DNA from: Pseudomonas sp. FP198
GTDB lineage: Bacteria > Pseudomonadota > Gammaproteobacteria > Pseudomonadales > Pseudomonadaceae
NCBI RefSeq assembly: GCF_030687895.1
Contig: NZ_CP117452.1
Span: forward strand, 4,332,501-4,396,500
Direction of reading: 5' to 3'
Length of the DNA stretch: 64,000 nt
Shown here in pieces: positions 1-8,139 of this stretch (its first letter is position 1; each line of letters starts with the position of its first letter). Under the pieces are notes generated by a model, which saw nothing but the letters and a program-made list of their open reading frames with translations, was not told the origin of the DNA and searched no databases. A program made the position numbers and the translations under genes.

Positions 1-1
1 T

Positions 2-2827
2 TTCCTGGAAGTGAACACGCGCCTGCAAGTGGAGCATGGCGTCACCGAGCAGGTATGGGGCGTGGACCTGGTGCGCTGGATGGTGCAATTGGCCGCCGGT
101 GAACTGCCGCCACTGAGCGAACTGAGCCAAGGGCTGAAAGCCGAGGGCCACGCGATCCAGGCGCGCCTGTATGCCGAGGATCCAGGCCGGGATTTCCAGC
201 CGAGCCCTGGGCTGCTGACCGCGGTGGAATTTGCGCAGGCCAACGGCAAGGAACTGCGCATTGACACCTGGGTCGAGGCCGGTTGTCAGATCCCGCCGTA
301 CTTCGATCCGATGATCGCCAAAGTCATTCGCTGGGCGCCGACCCGCGAGCAGGCACGCCTGGGCCTGCATCAAGCGCTGGACGAAAGCCTGCTCTACGGC
401 GTCGAAACCAACCGCGTCTACCTGCAACAGATCCTGCTCGACGCGCCCTTCGCCAATGGCCAGCCCTGGACCCGCTGCCTGGAGACCCTGGCCTACCGCG
501 CCAACACCGTCGAAGTGCTCAGCCCCGGCACTCAGACCAGCGTTCAGGATTACCCCGGTCGCCTCGGTTATTGGGCGGTGGGCGTGCCGCCGTCGGGGCC
601 AATGGACAGCCGTTCGTTGCGCCTGGGCAATCGCCTGCTGGGCAACGAGGAAGGTGCGGCGGCCTTGGAAATCACCATGAGCGGGCCGCTGCTGCGCTTC
701 AACTGCGCTGCGCGAGTGGCGGTCACCGGCGCAGAAATCGCCCTGACGCTGGACGGCAAAACGGTGCCGATGGACACCCCGCTGTCGATCGGTGCAGGGT
801 CCACCCTCGCCATCGGCACGATTATTGGCGCCGGGGCGCGGAGTTATCTGTGTGTGCGTGGCGGCTTGCAGGTACCGGATTACCTGGGCAGCAAAAGCAC
901 CTTCACCCTCGGCCAGTTCGGCGGCCACGGCGGGCGAGCATTGTGCACCGGCGACGTGCTGCACCTGGCTGCGTTGGATGAGCACGTCGTGATGCCGTCG
1001 ATCCAAGAGCCGCCCCTGGTGTTGCCAGCCGTGCGGCAGATCCGGGTGATCTACGGTCCCCACGGCGCGCCGGAATATTTCACCGAGCGCTACATCCAGA
1101 CGTTCTTCGACACCGCGTGGGAAGTGCATTTCAACTCCAGCCGAACCGGCGTGCGGCTGATCGGGCCGAAGCCGGAATGGGTCCGTGCCGACGGCGGCGA
1201 AGCGGGCCTGCACCCTTCCAATATCCATGACAACCCGTACGCCATCGGCGCGGTGGACTTCACCGGCGACATGCCGGTCATCCTCGGCCCCGACGGCCCC
1301 AGCCTCGGGGGCTTCGTCTGCCCGGTGACGGTGATCGAGGCGGACCTGTGGCAACTGGGACAGCTCAAGGCGGGGGACAAGGTGCGGTTTGTGCCGGTGG
1401 AGCTGAAGACTGCCCGCGCATTGGCAATGGATTTCTCCCGTGGCGAGGGAGCTTGCTCCCGCTCGAGTGCGCAGCGCTCGCCAGACAATATTCCTGGCGC
1501 TGAAAATTTGGGGCCGCTGCGCGACCCAGCGCGAGCAAGCTCGCTCGCCACAGGGTTGGGGATTACACAGACATTGATGTCGCCTGTGGTGTTGGACATC
1601 GGCCAGGACGACACCCGCCTGGTCGCGCGGCTGTCCGGCGACACCCATCTGCTGCTTGAAATCGGCGCTCCCGAACTGGACCTGGTGCTGCGTTTTCGCG
1701 CCCACGCCTTGATGCAGGCCTTGGAGCAAAAGCACCTGCAAGGGGTGATCGACCTGACGCCGGGTATTCGCTCGCTGCAAGTGCATTACCAGCCCGAGCA
1801 ATTACCCCTGGCCGATCTGCTGGCCATCATCGCCGGCGAGTGGGACGCCGTGTGCGCCGCGCAAGACTTGCAGGTGCCGTCGCGTATCGTCCATCTGCCG
1901 CTGTCCTGGGACGATCCGGCGTGCCAGCTGGCGATCGAAAAGTACATGACCACCGTGCGCAAGGACGCGCCCTGGTGCCCAAGCAACCTGGAGTTCATCC
2001 GGCGCATCAACGACCTGCCCAACCTCGACGAAGTACAACGCACGGTGTTCGATGCCAGCTATCTGGTGATGGGCCTCGGCGATGTCTACCTTGGCGCGCC
2101 GGTCGCCACGCCGCTGGACCCGCGGCACCGGCTGGTGACCACCAAATACAACCCGGCGCGCACCTGGACCGCGGAAAATTCGGTGGGCATCGGCGGCGCC
2201 TATCTGTGCGTGTACGGCATGGAAGGCCCCGGCGGCTATCAGTTCGTCGGCCGCACGTTGCAGATGTGGAATCGTTATCGGGACGTCGCCGCATTTGACG
2301 GCAAGCCCTGGCTGCTGCGCTTCTTCGACCAGATCCGCTTCTACCCGGTCAGCGCCGATGAACTGCTGCGCATCCGTCGGGATTTCCCGTTGGGCCGCTT
2401 CGACCTGGCGATCGAACACAGCCAACTCAACCTCGCTGATTACCAGCGCTTCCTGGCCAGGGAAGCGGACAGCATCGACGCGTTCCGCGAGCAGCAACAA
2501 GGCGCCTTCGGTGCCGAGCGCGAGCGCTGGATCGCCAGCGGCCAGGCGCATTTCGACAGCGAAGAACCGGCAACCGCGCCGAGCGAAGATTCAGTGCTGG
2601 ACGAGGGCGAACTGAGCGTCGACAGCCACATCGCCGGCAACCTCTGGCAGGTCCAGGTGGAGGTGGGTGCGCGGGTCGTCGCGGGTGACGTGCTGGTGAT
2701 TCTGGAGTCCATGAAAATGGAAATCCCGGTGCTTGCGCCGATCACCGGAGTGGTCCGCGAAGTGCGCGTCCAGCCCGGTTCAGCGGTGCGCGCCGGGCAA
2801 CGCGTGGTGGTGCTGGAACGTGACTGA
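2..2827 (+). CDS. uca: Urea carboxylase, 3' part (5' end outside window)
   Basis: Biotin-dependent, ATP-dependent carboxylation of urea to allophanate, the first step of the urea amidolyase route. The visible 941 residues open inside the biotin carboxylase domain (FLEVNTRLQVEHG motif). From about residue 169 comes the KipA/AHS2-type domain (SVQDYPGRLGYW, GVPPSGPMD), from about 530 the KipI/AHS1-type domain (DDTRLVARLSGDTH), and at the C-terminus a biotinyl domain with the ESMKME biotinylation site near residue 904. This domain order separates urea carboxylase from acetyl-CoA and pyruvate carboxylases. Allophanate hydrolase follows after 22 bases, which supports the call. Odd feature: a REP pair is translated in frame in the linker between the two Kip-like domains (about residues 480-517). 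Confidence 0.93.
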   Translation, partial: FLEVNTRLQVEHGVTEQVWGVDLVRWMVQLAAGELPPLSELSQGLKAEGHAIQARLYAEDPGRDFQPSPGLLTAVEFAQANGKELRIDTWVEAGCQIPPYFDPMIAKVIRWAPTREQARLGLHQALDESLLYGVETNRVYLQQILLDAPFANGQPWTRCLETLAYRANTVEVLSPGTQTSVQDYPGRLGYWAVGVPPSGPMDSRSLRLGNRLLGNEEGAAALEITMSGPLLRFNCAARVAVTGAEIALTLDGKTVPMDTPLSIGAGSTLAIGTIIGAGARSYLCVRGGLQVPDYLGSKSTFTLGQFGGHGGRALCTGDVLHLAALDEHVVMPSIQEPPLVLPAVRQIRVIYGPHGAPEYFTERYIQTFFDTAWEVHFNSSRTGVRLIGPKPEWVRADGGEAGLHPSNIHDNPYAIGAVDFTGDMPVILGPDGPSLGGFVCPVTVIEADLWQLGQLKAGDKVRFVPVELKTARALAMDFSRGEGACSRSSAQRSPDNIPGAENLGPLRDPARASSLATGLGITQTLMSPVVLDIGQDDTRLVARLSGDTHLLLEIGAPELDLVLRFRAHALMQALEQKHLQGVIDLTPGIRSLQVHYQPEQLPLADLLAIIAGEWDAVCAAQDLQVPSRIVHLPLSWDDPACQLAIEKYMTTVRKDAPWCPSNLEFIRRINDLPNLDEVQRTVFDASYLVMGLGDVYLGAPVATPLDPRHRLVTTKYNPARTWTAENSVGIGGAYLCVYGMEGPGGYQFVGRTLQMWNRYRDVAAFDGKPWLLRFFDQIRFYPVSADELLRIRRDFPLGRFDLAIEHSQLNLADYQRFLAREADSIDAFREQQQGAFGAERERWIASGQAHFDSEEPATAPSEDSVLDEGELSVDSHIAGNLWQVQVEVGARVVAGDVLVILESMKMEIPVLAPITGVVREVRVQPGSAVRAGQRVVVLERD
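1440..1551. repeat. REP pair (REPIN) inside the urea carboxylase gene
   Basis: The left arm begins GTGGCGAGGGAGCTTGCTCC and the right arm ends GAGCAAGCTCGCTCGCCAC, facing each other around an imperfectly paired middle. It is the same element type as those at 19776, 22060 and 49443. It lies wholly inside an open reading frame and is translated as an Arg/Ser/Ala-rich linker without a stop codon. Confidence 0.88.
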
Positions 2828-2849
2828 ACTCAATCAAAGGATTAACGCC

Positions 2850-4628
2850 ATGAACCTCTCTCTGCGCCTGGACAACCTGCGCGACGCCTACCGCAAAGGT
2901 GAAACGACGCCGCGTCAGCTGCTGTTGGCCCTGCGGGAAAAAGCCGCTGCGCTCAACCCGGACTATCACCTGTTCATCCACCTGCTGTCGCCCGAGGAAC
3001 TCGAACCTTACCTTTCGGCACTGGAAAACCGCGACCTGGAAAGCCTGCCGTTGTATGGCGTGCCATTCGCGATCAAGGACAACATTGACCTGGCTGGCAT
3101 TCCCACCACCGCCGCCTGCCCGGCGTTTGCCTACGTGCCGCAACGTTCGGCAAGCATCGTCGAGCAATTGCTGGCGCTGGGTGCGGTTCCTGTTGGCAAG
3201 ACCAACCTCGACCAGTTCGCCACTGGCCTCAACGGCACCCGCACGCCCTACGGGGCTTGCCGCAACAGCGTGCTGGCCGACTACCCGGCGGGCGGCTCCA
3301 GCGCCGGCTCGCCGCTGGCGGTGGCCCTGGGCGTGGCCAGCTTTGCCCTGGGCACCGACACCGCCGGCTCCGGCCGCGTGCCTGCGGCGCTGAACAATCT
3401 GGTGGGGTTGAAAGCCACCAAGGGCCTGATCTCCACCGCTGGCGTGGTGCCGGCCTGCCGTACGCTGGACTGCGTGACCACATTCACCGCGACGGCGCGC
3501 GAAGCCAGCCAGCTGTTGGCATTGACTGCGCGTCTCGACCCGCGCGACGAATACAGCCGCCCCAACCCGCAATGGAACGACGGTGCGGCGTTCGGCGCGC
3601 CACGACGTTTTCGCTTCGGCGTGCCCCGTCGGCAAGACCTGGAATTTTTCGACTGCGACGAAGGCCCACGGCTGTTCGCCGATGCCATCGAGCGCCTCGA
3701 ACGCCTGGGCGGCGAAGCGGTCGAGCTGGACTTGTCACCCTTCCTGGAAGCGGCACGCCTGCTCTATGAGGGGCCGTGGGTTGCCGAGCGCTACAGCGTG
3801 GCCGGAGAACTGATGGAACGCGAACCCGACGCGGTACTGCCGGTGATCCGCGCCGTGCTGGCGCAAGCGCCGACAGTGACCGGTGTGGAAACCTTCCGCG
3901 CCCAGTACCGTTTGCAGGCGCTCAAGGCCCAATGCGACCGCGCGATGGACGCGCTCGATTGCGTCCTCACCCCAACCATCGGTCGCCCGGTGACGCTCGC
4001 CGAACTCGCCGCCGAACCGCTCCTGCGCAATTCGCAACTGGGTTACTACACCAACTTCATGAACCTGCTGGACTACGCCGCCGTGGCCGTTCCCAGCGCA
4101 TTCATGGCCAACGGTTTGCCTTGGGGCGTGACGCTGTTCGGCCGCGCCTTCACCGATCAGTACCTGCTGAGCGTGGCCGACGCCTTGCAGCGCCAGCAAG
4201 CGCCTGATCTGCCAGTGCCTGCCAACCCGGCGCGCCATGATCGGGCACGGTTGGTCGTGTGCGGCGCGCACCTGGATGGGCTGGCGTTGAACTGGCAGCT
4301 CAAGCAACGTGGCGCCCGCCTGATCGAGGCGACCCGAAGCTCAGCGGATTATCGCCTCTACGCCTTGGCCGGCGGCCCGCCACTGCGCCCTGGCATGCTT
4401 CGGGTCGGCGAGGGAGGCGTGGCGATCGAAGTGGAAGTCTGGGAACTGCCAAGCAGCGAGTTGGGCTCGTTCCTCACCGGTATCCCGGCACCGCTGGGGC
4501 TGGGTAAGGTGCAACTGGCCGACGGACGCTGGGAAAGCGGCTTCATTTGCGAGCCGTATGGTCTGGACGGCGCGCAGGACATCAGTCATCTGGGCGGATG
4601 GCGGGCTTATCTAGGTACCCGTCAATAA
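2850..4628 (+). CDS. atzF: Allophanate hydrolase
   Basis: Hydrolyses allophanate to ammonia and carbon dioxide, completing urea breakdown with the carboxylase upstream. The 592-residue protein has an N-terminal amidase-signature domain with the Ser-Ser-Lys catalytic set: Lys near residue 75 (AIKDNIDLAG), the Gly/Ser-rich GGSSAGS near 147-153 and the second Ser in DTAGSGR near 173. A C-terminal allophanate-hydrolase domain of about 130 residues follows, as expected for the AtzF/DUR1 type. I chose the ATG at 2850 because it follows an AAAGGA ribosome site, starts the conserved protein, and leaves 22 bases after the carboxylase stop. An upstream in-frame extension only overlaps the preceding gene. 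Confidence 0.93.
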   Translation: MNLSLRLDNLRDAYRKGETTPRQLLLALREKAAALNPDYHLFIHLLSPEELEPYLSALENRDLESLPLYGVPFAIKDNIDLAGIPTTAACPAFAYVPQRSASIVEQLLALGAVPVGKTNLDQFATGLNGTRTPYGACRNSVLADYPAGGSSAGSPLAVALGVASFALGTDTAGSGRVPAALNNLVGLKATKGLISTAGVVPACRTLDCVTTFTATAREASQLLALTARLDPRDEYSRPNPQWNDGAAFGAPRRFRFGVPRRQDLEFFDCDEGPRLFADAIERLERLGGEAVELDLSPFLEAARLLYEGPWVAERYSVAGELMEREPDAVLPVIRAVLAQAPTVTGVETFRAQYRLQALKAQCDRAMDALDCVLTPTIGRPVTLAELAAEPLLRNSQLGYYTNFMNLLDYAAVAVPSAFMANGLPWGVTLFGRAFTDQYLLSVADALQRQQAPDLPVPANPARHDRARLVVCGAHLDGLALNWQLKQRGARLIEATRSSADYRLYALAGGPPLRPGMLRVGEGGVAIEVEVWELPSSELGSFLTGIPAPLGLGKVQLADGRWESGFICEPYGLDGAQDISHLGGWRAYLGTRQ

Positions 4629-4638
4629 ACAGCACCCT

Positions 4639-4697
4639 GTGGCGAGGGGATTTATCCCCGCTGGGCGGCGCGACGTTTCGCTAAATCCCCTCGCCAC
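4639..4697. repeat. REP pair, GTGGCGAGGGGATTTATCCCC family
   Basis: Two facing arms, GTGGCGAGGGGATTTATCCC on the left and AAATCCCCTCGCCAC on the right, lie in the gap after allophanate hydrolase. The same family recurs at 47939-48054. Confidence 0.85.
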
Positions 4698-4780
4698 GAT
4701 CTTGCAAAGCTGTAAATCCGAATGCCTTTTCTTACAGGGCCACTAAACTGATTCCATCGGGTCACTCCAAGGGAATCGCC

Positions 4781-5527
4781 ATGTCGCTTCGTTCGCCGTT
4801 GTATTCCCAGCGCTCGCCGGTGCTGATCCTGGCCATTTTGCTCGGCGCCGGCTTCCTGGTGACGTCGCTGCTGGGTTACTACGCCGCCAACACATCGCTG
4901 CGGGACAACGTGCTCAAGACGCTGTATTTCAATCTGCTGATCGGCCTGCTGGTGACGGTGGCCGCGCTCGTGGTGCTGCATCGGCTGATGGTCAGCTACC
5001 AGCGGCGGATCGATGCCCAAGCGATTCTTGACGGCCTCACCGAGCTGCCCAATCGGCGGGGCTTCGACCTGCTGGCGGTACAGGCCCTGCACGAAGCCCA
5101 ACGCGAGCCCAGGCCACTGAGCGCGCTGTTGCTGGAGGTGGATGACTTCAAGCGACTGGACGCCAACCACGGCCACGTCGCCTGCGATCAATTGCTGACG
5201 GGTTTCGCTCGCGACCTGACCGATACACTGCGCCATTCAGACATTGTCTGCCGCTGGAGCGCCGATGCTTTCGTCCTGCTGCTCAAGGACACCGATGGAC
5301 AGAACGCTCTGAAAATCGCCGAGAAAATTCGCCAGCGCATCGAACAACAACGCTACTTTTGCAGCGGCAAGCAATTGCGGATCACCATCAGCATCGGCCT
5401 GACCACCCTGCAGGACAAAGACTCCTTGCACAGCCTGCTGTCCCGGGCCGATCATGCGCTGCAACGCGCCCGACAGACCGGAAGCAACCGAACCTGCGTG
5501 GAAATGCCTCATTCCAGTTATGAATAA
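4781..5527 (+). CDS. Membrane protein with degenerate GGDEF domain
   Basis: A 248-residue protein with two N-terminal membrane helices (about residues 12-34 and 46-68) and a cytoplasmic GGDEF-fold domain (LTELPNRRGFD near 84-94). The signature that should read GGDEF is SADAF at residues 160-164, so both glycines and the catalytic glutamate are missing. The first metal-binding Asp is also replaced (LLEVDDF). An RxxD inhibitory-site motif, RHSD at 151-154, is kept exactly five residues before the signature. It is therefore probably not an active diguanylate cyclase and may bind c-di-GMP. The ATG follows an AAGGGA ribosome site. The next gene overlaps its end by 8 bases. Confidence 0.85.
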   Translation: MSLRSPLYSQRSPVLILAILLGAGFLVTSLLGYYAANTSLRDNVLKTLYFNLLIGLLVTVAALVVLHRLMVSYQRRIDAQAILDGLTELPNRRGFDLLAVQALHEAQREPRPLSALLLEVDDFKRLDANHGHVACDQLLTGFARDLTDTLRHSDIVCRWSADAFVLLLKDTDGQNALKIAEKIRQRIEQQRYFCSGKQLRITISIGLTTLQDKDSLHSLLSRADHALQRARQTGSNRTCVEMPHSSYE

Positions 5528-5738
5528 ACCCGATCTCTGCCCGGCGTGCGGCGCCACCAACGACTGCAGCCTGGCCAACCCGAAAACCATCGACCATGCC
5601 TGCTGGTGCTACGGCGTGAGCATCGACCCGGCGGTGCTGGAAAATTTGCCGGCCGAGCTGCGCAACCAATCCTGCCTGTGCCCGCGATGCGCCCGGGTCG
5701 ATGACCAGTTGCGCGCCAAGCATCAACCGATCGCGTAA
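5520..5738 (+). CDS. Cysteine-rich CWC family small protein
   Basis: A 72-residue protein with paired cysteines (CPAC, the CWC of HACWCYG, and CLCPRC) typical of the cysteine-rich CWC family, probably a small metal-binding protein. Its role is unknown. The ATG at 5520 lies inside the last codons of the GGDEF gene in another frame, which suggests translational coupling. A longer in-frame opening from 5454 would lie entirely inside that gene, so I did not use it. Confidence 0.85.
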   Translation: MNKPDLCPACGATNDCSLANPKTIDHACWCYGVSIDPAVLENLPAELRNQSCLCPRCARVDDQLRAKHQPIA

Positions 5739-5773
5739 GATGCCCGCCCCCAGCTTACCTGCCCGAACTGCCC

Positions 5774-6466
5774 ATGCGCGTTGACCGTTTCCTCAGTAAC
5801 CTGCCGCGTTTCAACCGCCAACAGGTCCGCCTGCTGCTGGTGGAACGGCGCGTGCGGATCGACGGCCAGACCGTCAACGATCCACAGGCACAGGTGCGTG
5901 AATTCAGCCGCGTCGAAGTCGACGGCGAAGTGTTGCAAGCAGGCCGGCCGGCGCGTTACTTCATGCTGCACAAGCCGCCCGGCTGCGTCAGTGCCACCCG
6001 CGATCCGCAGCACCGCACCGTCCTCGATCTGCTGGACGAACCGGACAAGGACGACTTGCACATCGCCGGTCGCCTGGACTTCAACACCACCGGGCTGATG
6101 CTGATCACCAACGACGGCAGCTGGTCGCGGCGCCTGACCCAGCCGCAGACCAAACTGCCGAAGGTCTACTACGTCGAGACCGAGCAAACCATTACCGCCG
6201 AGTACGCCTTCACGTTTGCCCAAGGCCTGTACTTCGCCTTCGAAGACCTCACCACCCAACCGGCGCAATTGACCCGACTGGGGCCGACATCCGCGCGCCT
6301 GAGCATCGTTGAAGGCCGTTATCATCAGGTCAAGCGCATGTTTGGTCACTTCAATAACAAGGTGCTGCGCCTGCACCGTGAAAGCATGGGTCCGCTGCAG
6401 CTGGACGCTCATCTCGCACCGGGCCAATACCGCGCCTTGAGCCCTGAAGAAGTTGGCCTGATCTGA
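5774..6466 (+). CDS. rsuA: 16S rRNA pseudouridine(516) synthase RsuA
   Basis: Converts U516 of 16S rRNA to pseudouridine. The 230-residue protein has an N-terminal S4 RNA-binding domain (MRVDRFLSNLP to about residue 60) and the RsuA-type catalytic domain with GRLDFNTTGL near residues 98-107, whose Asp is the catalytic residue. The late KRMFGHFNNKVLRLHR motif is also typical. The length matches RsuA and is shorter than RluB. The related RluE is possible but less likely because an S4 domain is present. Confidence 0.88.
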   Translation: MRVDRFLSNLPRFNRQQVRLLLVERRVRIDGQTVNDPQAQVREFSRVEVDGEVLQAGRPARYFMLHKPPGCVSATRDPQHRTVLDLLDEPDKDDLHIAGRLDFNTTGLMLITNDGSWSRRLTQPQTKLPKVYYVETEQTITAEYAFTFAQGLYFAFEDLTTQPAQLTRLGPTSARLSIVEGRYHQVKRMFGHFNNKVLRLHRESMGPLQLDAHLAPGQYRALSPEEVGLI

Positions 6467-6589
6467 GCCGGATGACCGCTGGGCAGATGTGTCGGACAAT
6501 TTTCAAAGAGCACTTGCGCAACGGCTGTCCCCCTGCTTGAATCAAACCGTCGGCCGAAATGTGACCGATGAGTCACCCCATACCTCTAA

Positions 6590-6637
6590 GAAACTTTTTG
6601 CCGGCTGGAACCCTCAGGTTCCGCCTCGCTCGCCGGC
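6590..6637 (+). promoter_or_regulatory. Structured leader / possible sigma-E (AlgU)-like promoter before phaG
   Basis: The 309-base gap between rsuA and phaG holds no convincing gene. In it, GGAACC (6607-6612) and GGTTCC (6617-6622) form a perfect hairpin with a CTCA loop, nested inside GCCGGC repeats (6600-6605 and 6632-6637). The hairpin follows GAAACTT (6590-6596), which lies 17 bases before TCAGG and loosely resembles the AlgU pattern GAACTT-N16/17-TCTGA. The structure is directly visible. The promoter reading is speculative. Confidence 0.35.
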
Positions 6638-6775
6638 AAATTGCCCGCCATAACAACACCCGTCGACCGGCTTGCGCGGATCGACATGGGCCTTATCTTC
6701 CAGGCGTATGCCTACCTGTCACATTGCCCGTGCAATCTCATTGCGCGCATACCCGCTTGCCAGGAGTCTTATGAC

Positions 6776-7660
6776 ATGAGGCCAGAAATCGCTGTGCTAG
6801 ATATACAGGGTCAGTATCGGGTTTACACGGAGTTCTATCGCGCAGACGCCGCGCAAAAGACCATCATTCTGGTCAACGGCTCGATGGCCACCACCGCGTC
6901 GTTTGCACAGACGACCAAAAACCTCTACCCGCAATTTAATGTCGTGCTGTACGACCAGCCCTACGCGGGCAAGTCCAAGGCTCACAACCGCCACGAGAAA
7001 ATGCTGACGAAGGAAATCGAAGGCCAGATCCTGCTGGAGCTGATCGACCACTTCGCCGCCGATCACGTGTTGTCGTTTTCCTGGGGCGGAGCCGCCACCC
7101 TGACCGCCTTGGCCCAGCGCCCGCGGCGCATCGAAAAAGCCGTGATCAGCTCGTTCTCACCGGTGCTCAACGCGCCGATGCGCGACTACCTGGAACGTGG
7201 CGTGGACTACCTGAGCAGCCTGGACGGCGATCGTGTCGGACACCTGGTCAACAGCACGATCGGCAAGCACCTGCCGCCGCTGTTCAAGCGCTTCAACTAT
7301 CGCCACGTCAGCAACCTGGCCGAGCATGAGTACGGGCAGATGCACTTTCACATCAACGACGTGCTCCACAGCGACCAGCAGTGCTATGTCAACGCGGCGA
7401 AAAAGATCAACGTGCCGGTGCTGTTCCTGAATGGCGAATGGGACGAATACACCGCGGCCACCGACGCCAGGCTCTTCGCCAACCATGTCCAGCACAGTAG
7501 CTTCACCACGCTGCAAGCCACCGGGCACTTCCTCGACATGGAACACAAGGCCGCCTGCCGCGACAGCCGCGAGGCGTTGCTGGGTTTCCTCAAGCCGACC
7601 CACCACGCCAGCCGACCGCGCTACAGCTATGTACAGGACTACCATGCAGTGGCCATCTGA
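6776..7660 (+). CDS. phaG: 3-hydroxyacyl-ACP thioesterase/transacylase PhaG
   Basis: PhaG links fatty acid synthesis to medium-chain polyhydroxyalkanoate by diverting (R)-3-hydroxyacyl groups from ACP towards CoA. The 294-residue alpha/beta-hydrolase-fold protein starts MRPEIAVLDIQGQYRVYTEF and contains KHLPPLFKRFNYRHVS and GHFLDME, close to Pseudomonas PhaG. The nucleophile region is FSWGG near residue 102. The start at 6776 follows AGGAG at 6762-6766. A three-codon frame, ATG ACA TGA, at 6771 overlaps the start codon. The paralogue RhlA is less likely because rhlB is not adjacent and the N-terminus is PhaG-like. Confidence 0.9.
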   Translation: MRPEIAVLDIQGQYRVYTEFYRADAAQKTIILVNGSMATTASFAQTTKNLYPQFNVVLYDQPYAGKSKAHNRHEKMLTKEIEGQILLELIDHFAADHVLSFSWGGAATLTALAQRPRRIEKAVISSFSPVLNAPMRDYLERGVDYLSSLDGDRVGHLVNSTIGKHLPPLFKRFNYRHVSNLAEHEYGQMHFHINDVLHSDQQCYVNAAKKINVPVLFLNGEWDEYTAATDARLFANHVQHSSFTTLQATGHFLDMEHKAACRDSREALLGFLKPTHHASRPRYSYVQDYHAVAI

Positions 7661-7809
7661 GAAAAGTCATCGCGGGCAAGCCTCCAGCAACGGCGCTTGC
7701 TCGCGAATGACCGCTCTGGTTTGAGGCTTGCGTAGACGGATGACCTCGCCGTCCGGAAAGAAAAACTTCAAATCCCAGGCCACATCTGGTACAAAGTCAG
7801 CCGCTCTGA

Positions 7810-7883
7810 GCGGGTGTCGTATAATGGCATTACTCCAGCTTCCCAAGCTGATAACGAGGGTTCGATTCCCTTCACCCGCTCCA
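7810..7883 (+). tRNA. tRNA-Gly(CCC)
   Basis: The 74 bases fold as a tRNA: acceptor arms GCGGGTG and CACCCGC, anticodon loop TTCCCAA giving anticodon CCC, T arm GAGGGTTCGATTCCC, and an encoded CCA end. The outer pair of the anticodon stem is C-A. There is no integrase or duplicated 3' end nearby, so it does not mark an island in this window. Confidence 0.96.
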
Positions 7884-7925
7884 ATCGAATTCTGGTCCCA
7901 CGTCGTGATGGTTTTGACGGGGGAT

Positions 7926-7958
7926 AAAAAAACCGGCTCCTGGTGGCCGGTTTTTTTT
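7926..7958 (+). terminator. Rho-independent terminator after tRNA-Gly
   Basis: The arms ACCGGC and GCCGGT enclose an 8-base loop, preceded by an A run and followed by eight T residues, 43 bases after the tRNA end. Confidence 0.9.
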
Positions 7959-8139
7959 GGTCTGGGGTTTGTGACGGGGCGCTCGCTCCGCGATTGTCTT
8001 TTTCTCTTGGGAGCAGGGTGAAAACCTTTGCCCGGTTCAAGCAATACCGGGCAAAAGCGACACACTAGAGACTATTACCAAAGCATATGTATTTTCCTGC
8101 CGTAACCAATATGTAGCGGCAGGAACGCTGCATTGGCTG

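Noticed and set aside
2733..2849. N-terminal extension of allophanate hydrolase by 39 codons
   Set aside because: It overlaps the biotinyl domain of the carboxylase gene and lacks similarity to the amidase N-terminus.
7667..7809. Minus-strand frame reading DLKFFFPDGEVIRLRKPQ before tRNA-Gly
   Set aside because: It looks protein-like, but the frame has no start with a ribosome site and runs back through the tRNA. It may be a decayed gene or chance, and part of it overlaps a damaged REP arm.
7810..7883. tRNA-Gly as an attachment site for an island
   Set aside because: No integrase, direct repeat of the tRNA end, or change of gene type is seen nearby.
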